From Chara braunii (lineage: Eukaryota; Streptophyta; Charophyceae; Charales; Characeae): a stretch of 22,359 nucleotides of DNA. Shown here piece by piece: positions 7,925-15,349 of the stretch. The stretch spans positions 1,380,178-1,402,536 of the forward strand of contig BFEA01000328.1 in NCBI GenBank assembly GCA_003427395.1, read 5' to 3'. Position 1 is the first letter of the stretch; each line of letters starts with the position of its first letter. The notes under the pieces are model-generated. The model worked only from the letters and a program-made list of their open reading frames with translations. It did not search any database and was not told the DNA's origin. Made by a program: the position numbers and the translations under genes.

Positions 7925-8530
7925 AAAAAGAAATGAATATCCGTGCACGACAGAGAGCGGGAGGAGGATTTTACTCCAGGTGGGGTGAAGCTCAGTAGAC
8001 TCAGCATGCATCCAACGTTGTGCCCACGTTGCATGCACGTTGCATGCACGCTGCGTGCACGTGGCATGCATGTGGGGAAATTAGGCCAGAAATTAACTTT
8101 TCCAGAAAGAAACAACAATAGACGACAAAAGGAATGAGTATCTTCGCACGATAGGGAGCGGGGGAGGAGGATTGACTCCAGGTGGGGTGAAGCTTCGTAG
8201 GCTCAGCATGCATGCATCCACGTTGTATCCACGTGGCATGCATCCACGTTGCACGCGCGTTGCATGCACGTGACATGCATGCGGCAGTGGCGGCGAAACG
8301 CCCAAATCACCATGGCAGTCACGTGGATGCATGCTGAGCCACGTGGCAGGCACTTCGGTGCCACCTGCTCAGCATGCATGCGCGTCGCATCCACGTGGCA
8401 TGCACGTTGCATGCACGTGCCTTGCATCCCACAGGCAAACGCGAAAATCACCATGGCAGTCCCGTGGATGCATGCTGAGCCACGTGGCCGGCACTTCCAT
8501 GGTCCGTGGCATTACATGAATGCATGCCAC
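7925..8530. repeat. CATGCA-rich block of direct and inverted repeats
   Basis: Two direct copies, about 200 bases apart (starting near 7931 and 8131), share AATGA(A/G)TATC, GGAGGAGGATT, ACTCCAGGTGGGGTGAAGC and CTCAGCATGCATCCA, then degenerate ~11-bp units such as CACGTTGCATG. A second pair (about 8285-8350 and 8433-8500) shares AAATCACCATGGCAGTC and CGTGGATGCATGCTGAGCC. The two pairs are inverted relative to each other, because TGGATGCATGCTGAG complements CTCAGCATGCATCCA. A GGCACTTCGGTGCC hairpin lies at the centre near 8347-8360. Overlapping His/Ala/Cys-rich frames on both strands follow from this structure and are not genes. Confidence 0.75.
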
Positions 8531-8726
8531 GTGGAGCATCGTGAAACGTCAAACTGTCCGATCATAAGGGGCCATGCGCACGCAGCAGACTTACCGTCAC
8601 CTTCTTGGCGTAGCGGCTGCCACTCTTTGCTACTGTAGTCGGCGGCATACAATACACGCTACCCGGCCCGTCGTCCGCACACACGATGTGGCATATCATT
8701 TTGGGAACAGACTGGCCCCCAGGTAG

Positions 8727-8774
8727 TTCAAGTGTTTTTTTTTTTTTTTTTTTTTTTTTTTTCAAGTGTTTTTT
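8727..8774 (-). repeat. Poly(T) insertion flanked by direct repeat
   Basis: TTCAAGTGTTTTTT begins at 8727 and again at 8761, with only T between (8735-8762). On the minus strand this is a bare poly(A) with a target-site-duplication-like repeat, as at 6136-6210. Confidence 0.6.
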
Positions 8775-8785
8775 AGTTCGTCTAG

Positions 8786-8933
8786 GTCCATTTGGGTTCG
8801 AGCACAAGTCCGTATTTCAACACTTGCTTTTTCTATCCATCGACGTCCATTTGGGTTCGAACTCATGGCTGTTTTTCAACAGTCCTCCATTTCATTTCAT
8901 CATGGGTGTACCAGTACCAGCTGAGCTACGGCC
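8786..8933 (-). mobile_element. tRNA-derived SINE-like head (minus strand)
   Basis: Read on the minus strand, GGCCGTAGCTCAGCTGGTAC (8933-8914) is a box A / D arm. GACTGTTGAAAAACAGCC resembles the anticodon-arm hairpin of the 13541 array, and GAGTTCGAACCCA (8864-8852) is box B. A second GTCCATTTGGGTTCGAGC block, about 60 bases further down the minus strand (8786-8803), repeats the box B end. It belongs with the tRNA-like family at 1263 and 13541. Confidence 0.6.
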
Positions 8934-8951
8934 GTCGTCCGCACACACGAT

Positions 8952-9246
8952 GGGCCTCGCTCCACTACTCTACTCATCACACATGCACAAAAGACAAATT
9001 TCTGGCGATGCATCTTCCCATGTTCTGCCCGAAGATTAATTCGCATTTCGCACATGTGGTGAGTAGTGCTGAAGCGTGGCACGACGCTGTGAGTCCTTGT
9101 CCATCGGTCGGTCAAATGAGCGCATCGCCACATCACATCAACTGCTGAAATGTGCAAAATGCGAATGAACTTCCCCCAGAACATGGCAAGATGCACCCGC
9201 CACATTTTTGTGTTTTTCACATTTCGAGAGTGGTGCAACTAGGCCC
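8952..9246. mobile_element. Foldback MITE, GGGCCTCGC family
   Basis: The 295-bp element starts GGGCCTCGCTCCACTACTC and ends with a sequence whose reverse complement is GGGCCTAGTTGCACCACTC (15 of 19 match). The interior is also inverted: the block from about 9006 (GATGCATCTTCCCATGTTCT..., TTCGCATTTCGCACAT) matches the reverse complement of 9120-9195 along about 50-60 bases. Almost the whole element can therefore fold into one hairpin. It has no transposase. Conserved frames on both strands (Met-rich, HFAHV-type peptides) are the two arms read in each direction. Confidence 0.75.
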
Positions 9247-9320
9247 TGAATCGTGGGCATACTGTCGGGATAGCACCTTCGTGACAAGTTGGTGAAAGTC
9301 TGACGAAACAGGCTGGCATC

Positions 9321-9345
9321 GGGCCTCGCTCCACTACTCAAGGTT
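9321..9345 (+). repeat. Second solo left end of the GGGCCTCGC family
   Basis: GGGCCTCGCTCCACTACTCA repeats the left end of the element at 8952. No matching right terminus was found in the following 1 kb. Confidence 0.55.
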
Positions 9346-9519
9346 CTACATGTATGTGGATTGTTTCTGGGAGCGTATACATTCGCCCACAATTGGAATC
9401 TACCTGAATGGTAATGAGAGCTAGATTCACTGGGAGGTTGTGCGGTGGTGCAAGCCCCATACTCAGGCTTTTTTTTGGAGGTGTCTCTAGCGAACAGGAC
9501 AACTAGCAGTAGATGGGGT

Positions 9520-10047
9520 TTAGGGTCTGATCCTACCACCACACTAGAGCCCACTTACAGTGTAGTTTTCAGATCCCACCAGTGTTCGGTTGCCCCAGAT
9601 ATTTTGCCTTACTTTCGCTTGGGTGTGTCCTGGCAGCAAGTCCGGTAAGGGAGTAAACGTAGTTACTACAACTTTATTTTTTATTTTTATTTTTTATCTT
9701 TTTAATTTATAAATACTACAACTTTTCTGTAGACAGTGAGGGCTTCACCACAGCGAAAAAGAGGGAGCAATTTTTTTTATGTTTTTTTTTTTCTTCTCGT
9801 TTGTCCGTTTGCAGCATCAGGAATGTCTGTGGACCACAGAGTTGTGTGGCATTTTGTTTGGTGGAGTCTGTAACAGCCCATGAAGAACCGCCGCGGGTCC
9901 AGGAAAACCACCGAAGAAGTCGCCCTCGCAGGATCCAGTTTCTCTTTTTTGTCCAGTTTCTCTTTTTTGTCCCGACACGGCTGCTGACATCTTCGTAGTC
10001 CTTTTTCACGTCTACAGTCGTAGTGTAGTGGTGGGATCAGACCCTAA
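9520..10047. mobile_element. 528-bp element with 27-bp terminal inverted repeats
   Basis: The left terminus 9520-9546 (TTAGGGTCTGATCCTACCAC...) and right terminus 10021-10047 match in inverted orientation at 25 of 27 positions. The interior has no transposase-like frame. It holds A/T-rich tracts near 9671-9715 and an exact 18-bp tandem duplication (CAGTTTCTCTTTTTTGTC, 9937-9972). The end motif GGGTCTG(A/G)TCCCACC is shared with the palindromic core of the 482-676 foldback, so the two may be related. No target duplication was recognised. ACAGTGTAG with TTTTCAGATC follows at 10079 and also occurs inside at 9559. Confidence 0.7.
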
Positions 10048-10171
10048 GTCTTCGCTTGGAGTATTTTTCAATGAGGCCACAGTGTAGCCGTGAGTTTTTC
10101 AGATCGGACGGCAGGATCAGGTGCATACTCGGAACCAACTATAAGTCCAGGTTAGTGTGATTTAGCTCCTG

Positions 10172-10172
<1 letters not shown>

Positions 10173-10245
<73 letters not shown>
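10173..10245 (+). repeat. (TC)n microsatellite
   Basis: An uninterrupted dinucleotide tract of about 36 units. A 12-bp hairpin (GCAAACACCCTT, ACA-loop region, AAGGGTATTTGC; 10258-10283, one mismatch) follows. Confidence 0.95.
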
Positions 10246-10248
<3 letters not shown>

Positions 10249-10283
10249 GTTGTCGTAGCAAACACCCTTACAAGGGTATTTGC

Positions 10284-10906
10284 CGTCCTTTTTAAAGGTC
10301 GCACTGGGTGCGCCCTTGATCAACGTAACGCGCTGATGGGACAGATCTCGTCAGGGTGCTCACCTCGGCAACCTCGCTCTTGGCGAGAGTCTGAATCGAA
10401 TACGATCGAATTAGAGAGTGTGGGGGGGACCGCATTATTATGTTGCACTGTGAGATGGTCGTTAGTCATCGGCAATACCAGGCCGACGGAAGGCGCCAAA
10501 GCCATAGGGTCCGGCTACCTTTTCTGTAGTTTTCAATTTGGTTATATTTTTCTTCTATTTCATAAAGACTAGCTTTACTTCGCGAACCGGCTCGGCCTAT
10601 GGCGGGGCTAATAGTGAGGGAGATATAAATTTTACTTTGCAGGCGCGCATGAAAATTGTGTTTGACGATGCGTTGAAAGGCGTGGCTTTGTCAGGCTTAG
10701 CATGAGGAAAGTCGAGAGTTTTCACGATATGTATGGTGTGTCTTATGACCATGGTGCCAAATAGCTATGAGCCTAGCCACGAACGACGTCATGTGGCGGT
10801 CGGGGGACTGGGCAGTGGGCCAAGGCGAAAGCCTGGTTTGTACTGGTAAACCCAATCACAGACCCAAGAATGTTTATATGTAGATTCGCGCTTGCCTAGT
10901 TTACCC
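10284..10906. other. Anonymous spacer, no gene seen
   Basis: Mid-GC sequence without recognisable coding, RNA or repeat features. The frames at 10320-10572 are short and unlike any family I know. Confidence 0.35.
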
Positions 10907-10970
10907 TTGAGCTTAGTTCTATTGGTTTCGGTACTTGATTTTCAAGCAACGGGTTTGGGGTTCGAGGTCA
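10907..10970 (+). mobile_element. Possible tRNA-derived SINE-like head
   Basis: TTGAGCTTAGTTCTATTGG (10907-10925) is box A-like. GGGGTTCGAGGTC (10957-10969) is a good box B, about 35 bases on. CTTGATTTTCAAG between them could be an anticodon-arm remnant. Confidence 0.45.
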
Positions 10971-11207
10971 GTAAGCGGTGATGGAGCAGAGGAGAGATTG
11001 AGGGGTCGAGGGTTTTGTGGGACTATTCACCCTTGGTTTTTGCCGGACGGGCCCCGAGATGGGCCCGACTGGCAAGACGAGGTGGGTGTCGGCGAGTCCC
11101 TGTCCTCTTCAGTTCCACTATTTTTATCCGTTTATTTTCATTTTTATTCTTATTATTTTCCCCTATTTCTAAGGTCTCATTTTTTGACCGGGTGCAATGC
11201 CGGTGTT

Positions 11208-11256
11208 GAGCGCATCGGCTCCCGCCTTTTTGCAACGCACGGGAGCCGATGCGCTC
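11208..11256. repeat. Perfect 17-bp inverted repeat (hairpin)
   Basis: GAGCGCATCGGCTCCCG at 11208-11224 is exactly complementary to 11240-11256, with a 15-base loop. Pairing extends four more bases with one mismatch (TGTT/GACA). It lies in otherwise anonymous sequence. Confidence 0.85.
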
Positions 11257-11379
11257 GACAGGCGGCCCCGTTGCCGGTTACTGCCATTACTCTCAGACGT
11301 CACAATCGTCTGGTGATAGGGGGTTGTTGCGCATGCAAAGATGTGCCTGAATCAACCTTTTCCACACTGGCGAGGATGG

Positions 11380-11790
11380 TGAGAGGGAGGTGGAAGATGG
11401 AGAGAGGAGGGTGGGAAGTTAAAGGTGGCGAAAGGGAGGTAGGAGGTTGCAGGCGGGGAGGTGGGAGATGGCCTGATTGAGGGAGGAGGTGGCGGGAGTT
11501 AAGTGGGAGATGGCTAAAGAGAGGGAGGTGGGAAATGGTGGGAGGGAGGTGGAAGAAGGAGAGAGGGAAGTGGGAGATGGTAGGAGAGGAGGTAGGAGGT
11601 GGCGGGAGGGAGGTGGAGGATGGTGGGAGGGACGTGGGAGATAGCAGGAGGTGTAGTGGGAGGTAGCAAGAGGGGTAGTGGGAGGTGGCGGGATATGTCA
11701 GAAGAGAAGGAACGAAGTGGCGGAAGGGTGGTGGACGATGGCGGATGAGAAGGAACGAAGTGGCGGGAGAGAAGTGGAGGACGACGAGCA
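11380..11790 (+). repeat. Purine-rich minisatellite
   Basis: Degenerate 18-25 bp units built from GGGAGGTGGGAGATGGC(A/G)GG run across the region with almost no C or T beyond the GGT/GAT positions. The Pro/Ser/His-rich minus-strand frames are reads of this repeat. Confidence 0.8.
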
Positions 11791-11804
11791 CACGGAGAAG
11801 TTGA

Positions 11805-11898
11805 ACGACGACGACGACGACGACGACGACGAAGAAGAAGAAGAAGAAGAAGAAGAAGAAGAAGAAGAAGAAGAAGAAGAAGAAGAAGAAGAAGAAGA
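11805..11898 (+). repeat. (GAC)n-(GAA)n microsatellite
   Basis: About nine GAC units pass directly into more than twenty GAA units, which run into the assembly gap. Confidence 0.9.
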
Positions 11899-12013
11899 NN
11901 NNNNNNNNNNNNNNNNNNNNNNNNNNNNNNNNNNNNNNNNNNNNNNNNNNNNNNNNNNNNNNNNNNNNNNNNNNNNNNNNNNNNNNNNNNNNNNNNNNNN
12001 NNNNNNNNNNNNN
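11899..12013. other. Assembly gap (115 N)
   Basis: Unknown bases lie between a GAA tract and a poly(A) tract. Continuity between the two sides is not shown by this sequence. Confidence 1.

Positions 12014-12081
<68 letters not shown>
12014..12081 (+). repeat. Poly(A) tract
   Basis: A 68-base A run directly after the gap. It could be a retroelement tail, a microsatellite or an assembly artefact. Confidence 0.85.
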
Positions 12082-12083
<2 letters not shown>

Positions 12084-12311
12084 CACTTACCTTCGCTTCA
12101 TGGGACCAGCAACAGCCATGGGCAGCGACGACGACCCTGGGGAGCGGCGAAGGAGTAGCGAAGGCCCTGGGGAGTGTGAAGAACAGCGGCCTTGGCCCCA
12201 GGAAGATACGTCGGGAGCAGCTACGTTCGTGGGAGGTGGGCGATGGTGCGACCTGATCGACGACGGCGACGACGACGAAATAGCAGGCGGAGTGGCAACA
12301 CAGGGGACCCC

Positions 12312-12417
12312 CGTCCTCAGGCCCGCGCAGTTCGAAATTTCGAACTCGAATTCGAAAATGCGCGGGTCTTGGGGACATCCTCGACAAATCTCCATCGTAG
12401 ATCTTCGAAGATCTACG
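12312..12417. repeat. Cluster of short palindromes
   Basis: GTTCGAAATTTCGAAC (near 12330) is a 16-bp palindrome, followed by GAATTCGAA. The pair CCCGCGCA/TGCGCGGG encloses them. CGTAGATCTTC with its exact complement forms a perfect 22-bp palindrome at 12396-12417. This could be the remains of a foldback element. Confidence 0.6.
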
Positions 12418-12667
12418 ACTAAGATCTGAAGTCTAAGATTAAAATATTTAAGGTCTCCCCCCGCGCGCCGAAAAAAAAAAATTTACGTGCAGGGGGGCCT
12501 TAAAAAATTCACGCGGTGCTGAAATTGAGCCCGCCGTCCCTAGAACTACCCCAAGCACACCGTGTTGGAGCCGCACGGGGCCTGTACGGGGGACCCGCAC
12601 GACCGTGCAGCCGTGCAACGATCCGTGCATGTCGGGGGTACCCGTGCGCACGGAAGTGAAGCCTAGG
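12418..12667. other. GC-rich spacer, no gene seen
   Basis: GC-rich sequence containing CCGTGCA/CGTGCA(A/G) repeats. It ends abruptly where AT-rich plastid-like sequence begins at about 12668. Confidence 0.4.
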
Positions 12668-12955
12668 TATAAAGAAAATAGCTCCATGAGCAAAAACACC
12701 TACCATTGTAAAACCAGTAATGTCTTAGTGATGAGTATACAAAGCAGCTTGAGTAGTAAAATCTTGTGCAATAAAAACATACGCTGGTAATGAATAGATA
12801 TGTTGTGCTGCCAAGGACTTGATCACTCCTAAAGAAACTAATATAAAGCCTAATTGAAAAGGAAGAGAATTATTTAGGGTGTCATATAAGCCATTATGAC
12901 CACGTCCAAGTCTTCCTCCAGCAGGTTTATGAGTTTGATTTAATTTTATTAACTC
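12668..12955 (-). pseudogene. psaB: psaB fragment (photosystem I P700 apoprotein A2), plastid-derived
   Basis: PsaB is one of the two large core proteins of photosystem I. The minus strand encodes about 96 codons of its central part, including [42 protein letters not shown] and FAHGAIFFI, all in one frame. The full protein is about 730 residues, so this is a short internal piece without start or end. One in-frame stop (TAA, 12725-12727) stands where PsaB has Gln (CAA), and a TAG (12956-12958) marks the upstream limit. Several conserved Ala read as Val. At 12668 the match stops and the base composition changes sharply. I infer a decaying nuclear insertion of plastid DNA. A plastid contig or an altered code is less likely. 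Confidence 0.88.
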
Positions 12956-13214
12956 CTACATGTACTTATAGTATTTTACAAGAAGTCTTGCAAAATTTTG
13001 TGGATCGAGCTTCAACGGAATATAATTCTAATGTAATCTTAACAAATGTAAATCACTACAGAGTAAATGAACTCCAAGCCCTACACAAAGCCTACTACTA
13101 TACTTGCATAATACATTGCTCTTCAACTTGGGAATAGGGTAGTTTTTCGAAGAATCAAAAAAACTATTCAATTATATTATCCTATAGATTTTATTTGAAT
13201 AAAAAATGCAAAGA
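12956..13214. other. AT-rich sequence between plastid pieces, unidentified
   Basis: The composition matches the flanking plastid fragments, but I recognise no gene on either strand. It may be plastid intergenic DNA or another decayed fragment. Confidence 0.4.
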
Positions 13215-13279
13215 CTGAGGGAAAAAGACTCGAACCTCTGAATGATAGGGCCAAAACTCGTTGCCTTACCACTTGGCTA
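13215..13279 (-). pseudogene. trnQ-UUG: tRNA-Gln(UUG) remnant, organellar type
   Basis: The minus strand reads TAGCCAAGTGGTAAGGCAA (D arm), GTTTTGGC (anticodon loop with TTG) and AGAGGTTCGAGTCTTTT (T arm), then TCCCTCAG (3' acceptor strand and discriminator). This is the layout of organellar tRNA-Gln. The 5' acceptor strand is missing: the bases before the D arm belong to the psbC fragment and do not pair with TCCCTCA. The anticodon stem has lost pairs through G-to-A and C-to-T type changes. It is therefore a truncated copy and not a working gene. Confidence 0.75.
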
Positions 13280-13397
13280 ATAAGTGCATGATATACACCA
13301 CCAAATCCTAAAACAACAGAAAAAATTAAATGCAAGACCCCATAGACAAAATAAAGGAATATATTAATAACTTCCCCAACAGCTTCAAGTCCAAACT
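13280..13397 (-). pseudogene. psbC: psbC fragment (photosystem II CP43), plastid-derived
   Basis: CP43 is the chlorophyll-binding inner antenna of photosystem II. The minus-strand frame reads GEVI, then [10 protein letters not shown], then VVLGFGGVYHAL. This matches the conserved CP43 stretch that runs from a GGEVID block to GFGGIYHALLGPE. About 35-39 codons are present, with no start or end. Departures from the conserved residues are mostly Pro to Leu, Thr to Ile, Ser to Phe, Ala to Val and Asp to Asn, each explained by a C-to-T or G-to-A change. Upstream similarity fades and a TGA interrupts the frame at about 13430. Downstream it is fused directly to the tRNA-Gln body. Confidence 0.8.
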
Positions 13398-13540
13398 GAT
13401 CGATTTTATGATACTTTGTGATTTTTCAATTTTAAAGCCTGATACAAAAATAATTATATACAAAGCAACTATAATTCATTTAAACTCTAAACTAGTTATT
13501 GAAAAACCTTGGTTACAGAATGCAATAGTCAAAGGTCGCA
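13398..13540. other. AT-rich sequence, probably plastid-derived
   Basis: AT-rich like the psbC piece. A plus-strand open frame (13330-13578) crosses it but overlaps the psbC fragment antisense and runs into the tRNA-like array, so it is not taken as a gene. Confidence 0.4.
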
Positions 13541-13915
13541 TTGGGTTAAGCTCGGTTGGTACACCCGCAGACTGTTGAAAAACGATCATGTGGGACCGAT
13601 GCCACTGGGCCAAGCTCAGTTGGTACACCCGCAGGCTGTTGAAAAACAGTCCTGCGGGATCAGCCATTGGGCCAAGCTCAGTTGGTACACCCGCCAACTA
13701 TTGAAAAACAGTCTTGTGGGACCGATGTCACTGGGCCAAGCTCAATTGGTACACCCGCAGACTGTTGAAAAACACTCCTGTGGGATCAACACCTACGCAA
13801 TCTTAGTTAGTACACTCGCAGACTGTTGTAAAACAGTCATGTGGGATCAGCACCTACGCAAGCTCAGTGAGCATACCCACGAACTGATGAAATACAGATC
13901 AGAGTTCGAATCCAG
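13541..13915 (+). repeat. Tandem array of six tRNA-like (SINE head) units
   Basis: Units start at 13541, 13605, 13668, 13731, 13792 and 13853, with periods of 61-64 bases. Each has a box A / D-arm core (GGGCCAAGCTCAGTTGGTAC), ACCCGCAGACTGTTGAAAAACAGTC (a GACTGTT-GAAA-AACAGTC hairpin in the anticodon position) and TGTGGGATCAGC. Only the last unit keeps a box B (GAGTTCGAATCC, about 13901-13912). The array therefore repeats the 5' part of a tRNA-derived element. Related single heads occur at 1263 and 8933. The frame 13509-13958 is an artefact of the repeat. Confidence 0.8.
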
Positions 13916-13983
13916 GTACAATCAGATGTCCACACGAGAGCCTCGCGAGCCAGTTTGAAAAGTCCCGCGGTGGGCTGCGACTT

Positions 13984-14042
13984 GTCTTCACGACTGCCGT
14001 TAAAACTGAAAAGATACGGGGAAAATTATTCTGGCCCCCGCT
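13984..14042 (+). pseudogene. Decayed U6 snRNA-like sequence
   Basis: GTCTTCACGAC then CCGTTAAAACTGAAAAGATA and CTGGCCCCCGC align with the first 59 bases of U6. Identity is about 76% over 46 bases from CCGTTAAAA. The ACAGAGA box reads ACGGGGA and the catalytic AGC is lost. The 3' third is absent. It lies directly downstream of the tRNA-like array, so it may be part of a composite retroelement or a U6 retropseudogene. Confidence 0.65.
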
Positions 14043-14260
14043 ACTTGGTATTGCCTCGAGCAACCTTCAATTGGGGCTATGTGTGGGAACTGACCAGGAG
14101 CCTTGAGGAAGGCCGACTACATAATCCGACTATGAGGAAAAAGGGAAAAAAAAATTTCCCCATGTTTTTGGTCGAGAGGCGGTCGGATCAGCCGCTAGCA
14201 ACATAACGCTAGCTCAGGGAGGTGGAAGACAACGAGAATGACGGGAGTGAGGGACTGCAT

Positions 14261-14720
14261 ATCTCGCGCATTTCTTGACAAAAACAAGAGAGGGAAGGTG
14301 ATCAGTGGAGGTTTTCAGGCAGGGCGAGGCGAATGGTGAAGTAAGAAAGAGTGTTTAAACAGTAAGAGAAGGGCCATCAGAGAAAAAGAGTGTCGGGATG
14401 AAGCCAAAATGGTGAGGGAGGAAAGACAGTGAGAGAAAAAATATTGTATCTCGCTCGTTCCTTCATGGAAACGAGCTAGATAAAGTGCTAGGTAGGGGGT
14501 TAGGTGTATTGCGAGTTGATTGGTGGAGGCAGATTTGCTGATAGAGTGAAGGATGAGTAGATAGAAGAGGAAGAGGGTGCGTGGAGTAGTCGGGGAGAGA
14601 AAAGGAAGAAAGAACAGGAGTTAAAAGTGTGTATCTCGCTCATTTCTCAACGAAAACGAGCAAGAAAAGAGGCTAACTAGAGGTTCTGAAGCACTCCGAG
14701 TCTATTGGATGCGACAATTT
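14261..14720 (+). repeat. Diverged ~186-bp tandem repeat, about 2.5 units
   Basis: ATCTCGC(G/T)C(A/G)TT(T/C) starts units at 14261, 14448 and 14633 (spacings 187 and 185). Each is followed by a complementary AA(A/C)GAG. Further shared blocks include the purine-rich body and CGAGT..ATTGG. The length is close to a nucleosome repeat, as in many satellites. No open frame is conserved between units. Confidence 0.6.
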
Positions 14721-15308
14721 TTTTTTTCGGTGATGGTTTGGCCAGTACGGGTTGCAGGGGCTGCGCGATTCTACGACAGTTTTCGAGAGTGGGGAGTTTT
14801 CCGGAGTAGTGATGTACCTTCCTATGCTCTGGGGGAAGATCCATCCTCATCGACCACATCTGGGGTCCGTTGCTACAGTCGGGATCACCGCCTCACCCGT
14901 TGGTCAGTAACTTGTCGTGGGAGGTTTCGCTCTCGTCATGATCAAGGCTCTCCTCTGTAAACACAGGTCTTTGCTCTCCCTCGTGACCAATGTAGATACT
15001 GTTGTTGGGGTCGCTCGAGGCGGATATCACACCCAGCCTGCTCTTGGTCTTCAAACATCGGTGATCTTCATTATCGGTCCATGATCCGCTTGTTCTTCAC
15101 GTGATAATCTTCCCTTCCGTTAGACTGTAATCGTTTTTTTTTTTTTTTACCGCCAGAATGAGCGGCCTCCTTATGCATGCAGCAGACGTACTCGAGGGAG
15201 GCATTGATGACAGAAAGCCTACCTAGGTTCCAGCAGAAGATTCATTCTTAGGCGAGGTAAGCAACGGGCAAGGACGAGGTGTAAACAGAGGGTGCAACAA
15301 AAACAAAC
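14721..15308. other. Anonymous spacer, no gene seen
   Basis: Mixed sequence with one T run (15134-15149). The frames at 14709-14960 show no recognisable domain. Confidence 0.35.
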
Positions 15309-15349
15309 ATACACACACACACACACACACACACATACACACACACACA
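15309..15349 (+). repeat. (AC)n microsatellite
   Basis: A dinucleotide tract with one ATAC interruption, which accounts for Val/Cys runs in minus-strand frames. Confidence 0.95.

Noticed and set aside
9520-9527. TTAGGG as telomeric repeat
   Set aside because: Single occurrences only, at the two ends of an inverted-repeat element. No tandem telomere array.
8900-9554. Overlapping frames of 112-138 codons on the minus strand
   Set aside because: They are reads of the two arms of the foldback MITE and adjoining repeat, with related peptides from both strands.
10935-11480. 181-codon plus-strand frame
   Set aside because: It runs through the 17-bp hairpin into the purine minisatellite. No recognisable motif and no coding-like composition.
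11678-12387. Frames of about 190-230 codons on both strands
   Set aside because: They cross GAC/GAA repeats, 115 unknown bases and poly(A), so no real protein can be inferred.
13330-13578. 82-codon AT-rich plus-strand ORF
   Set aside because: It lies antisense to the psbC fragment and runs into the tRNA-like array. The psbC reading explains the first part better.
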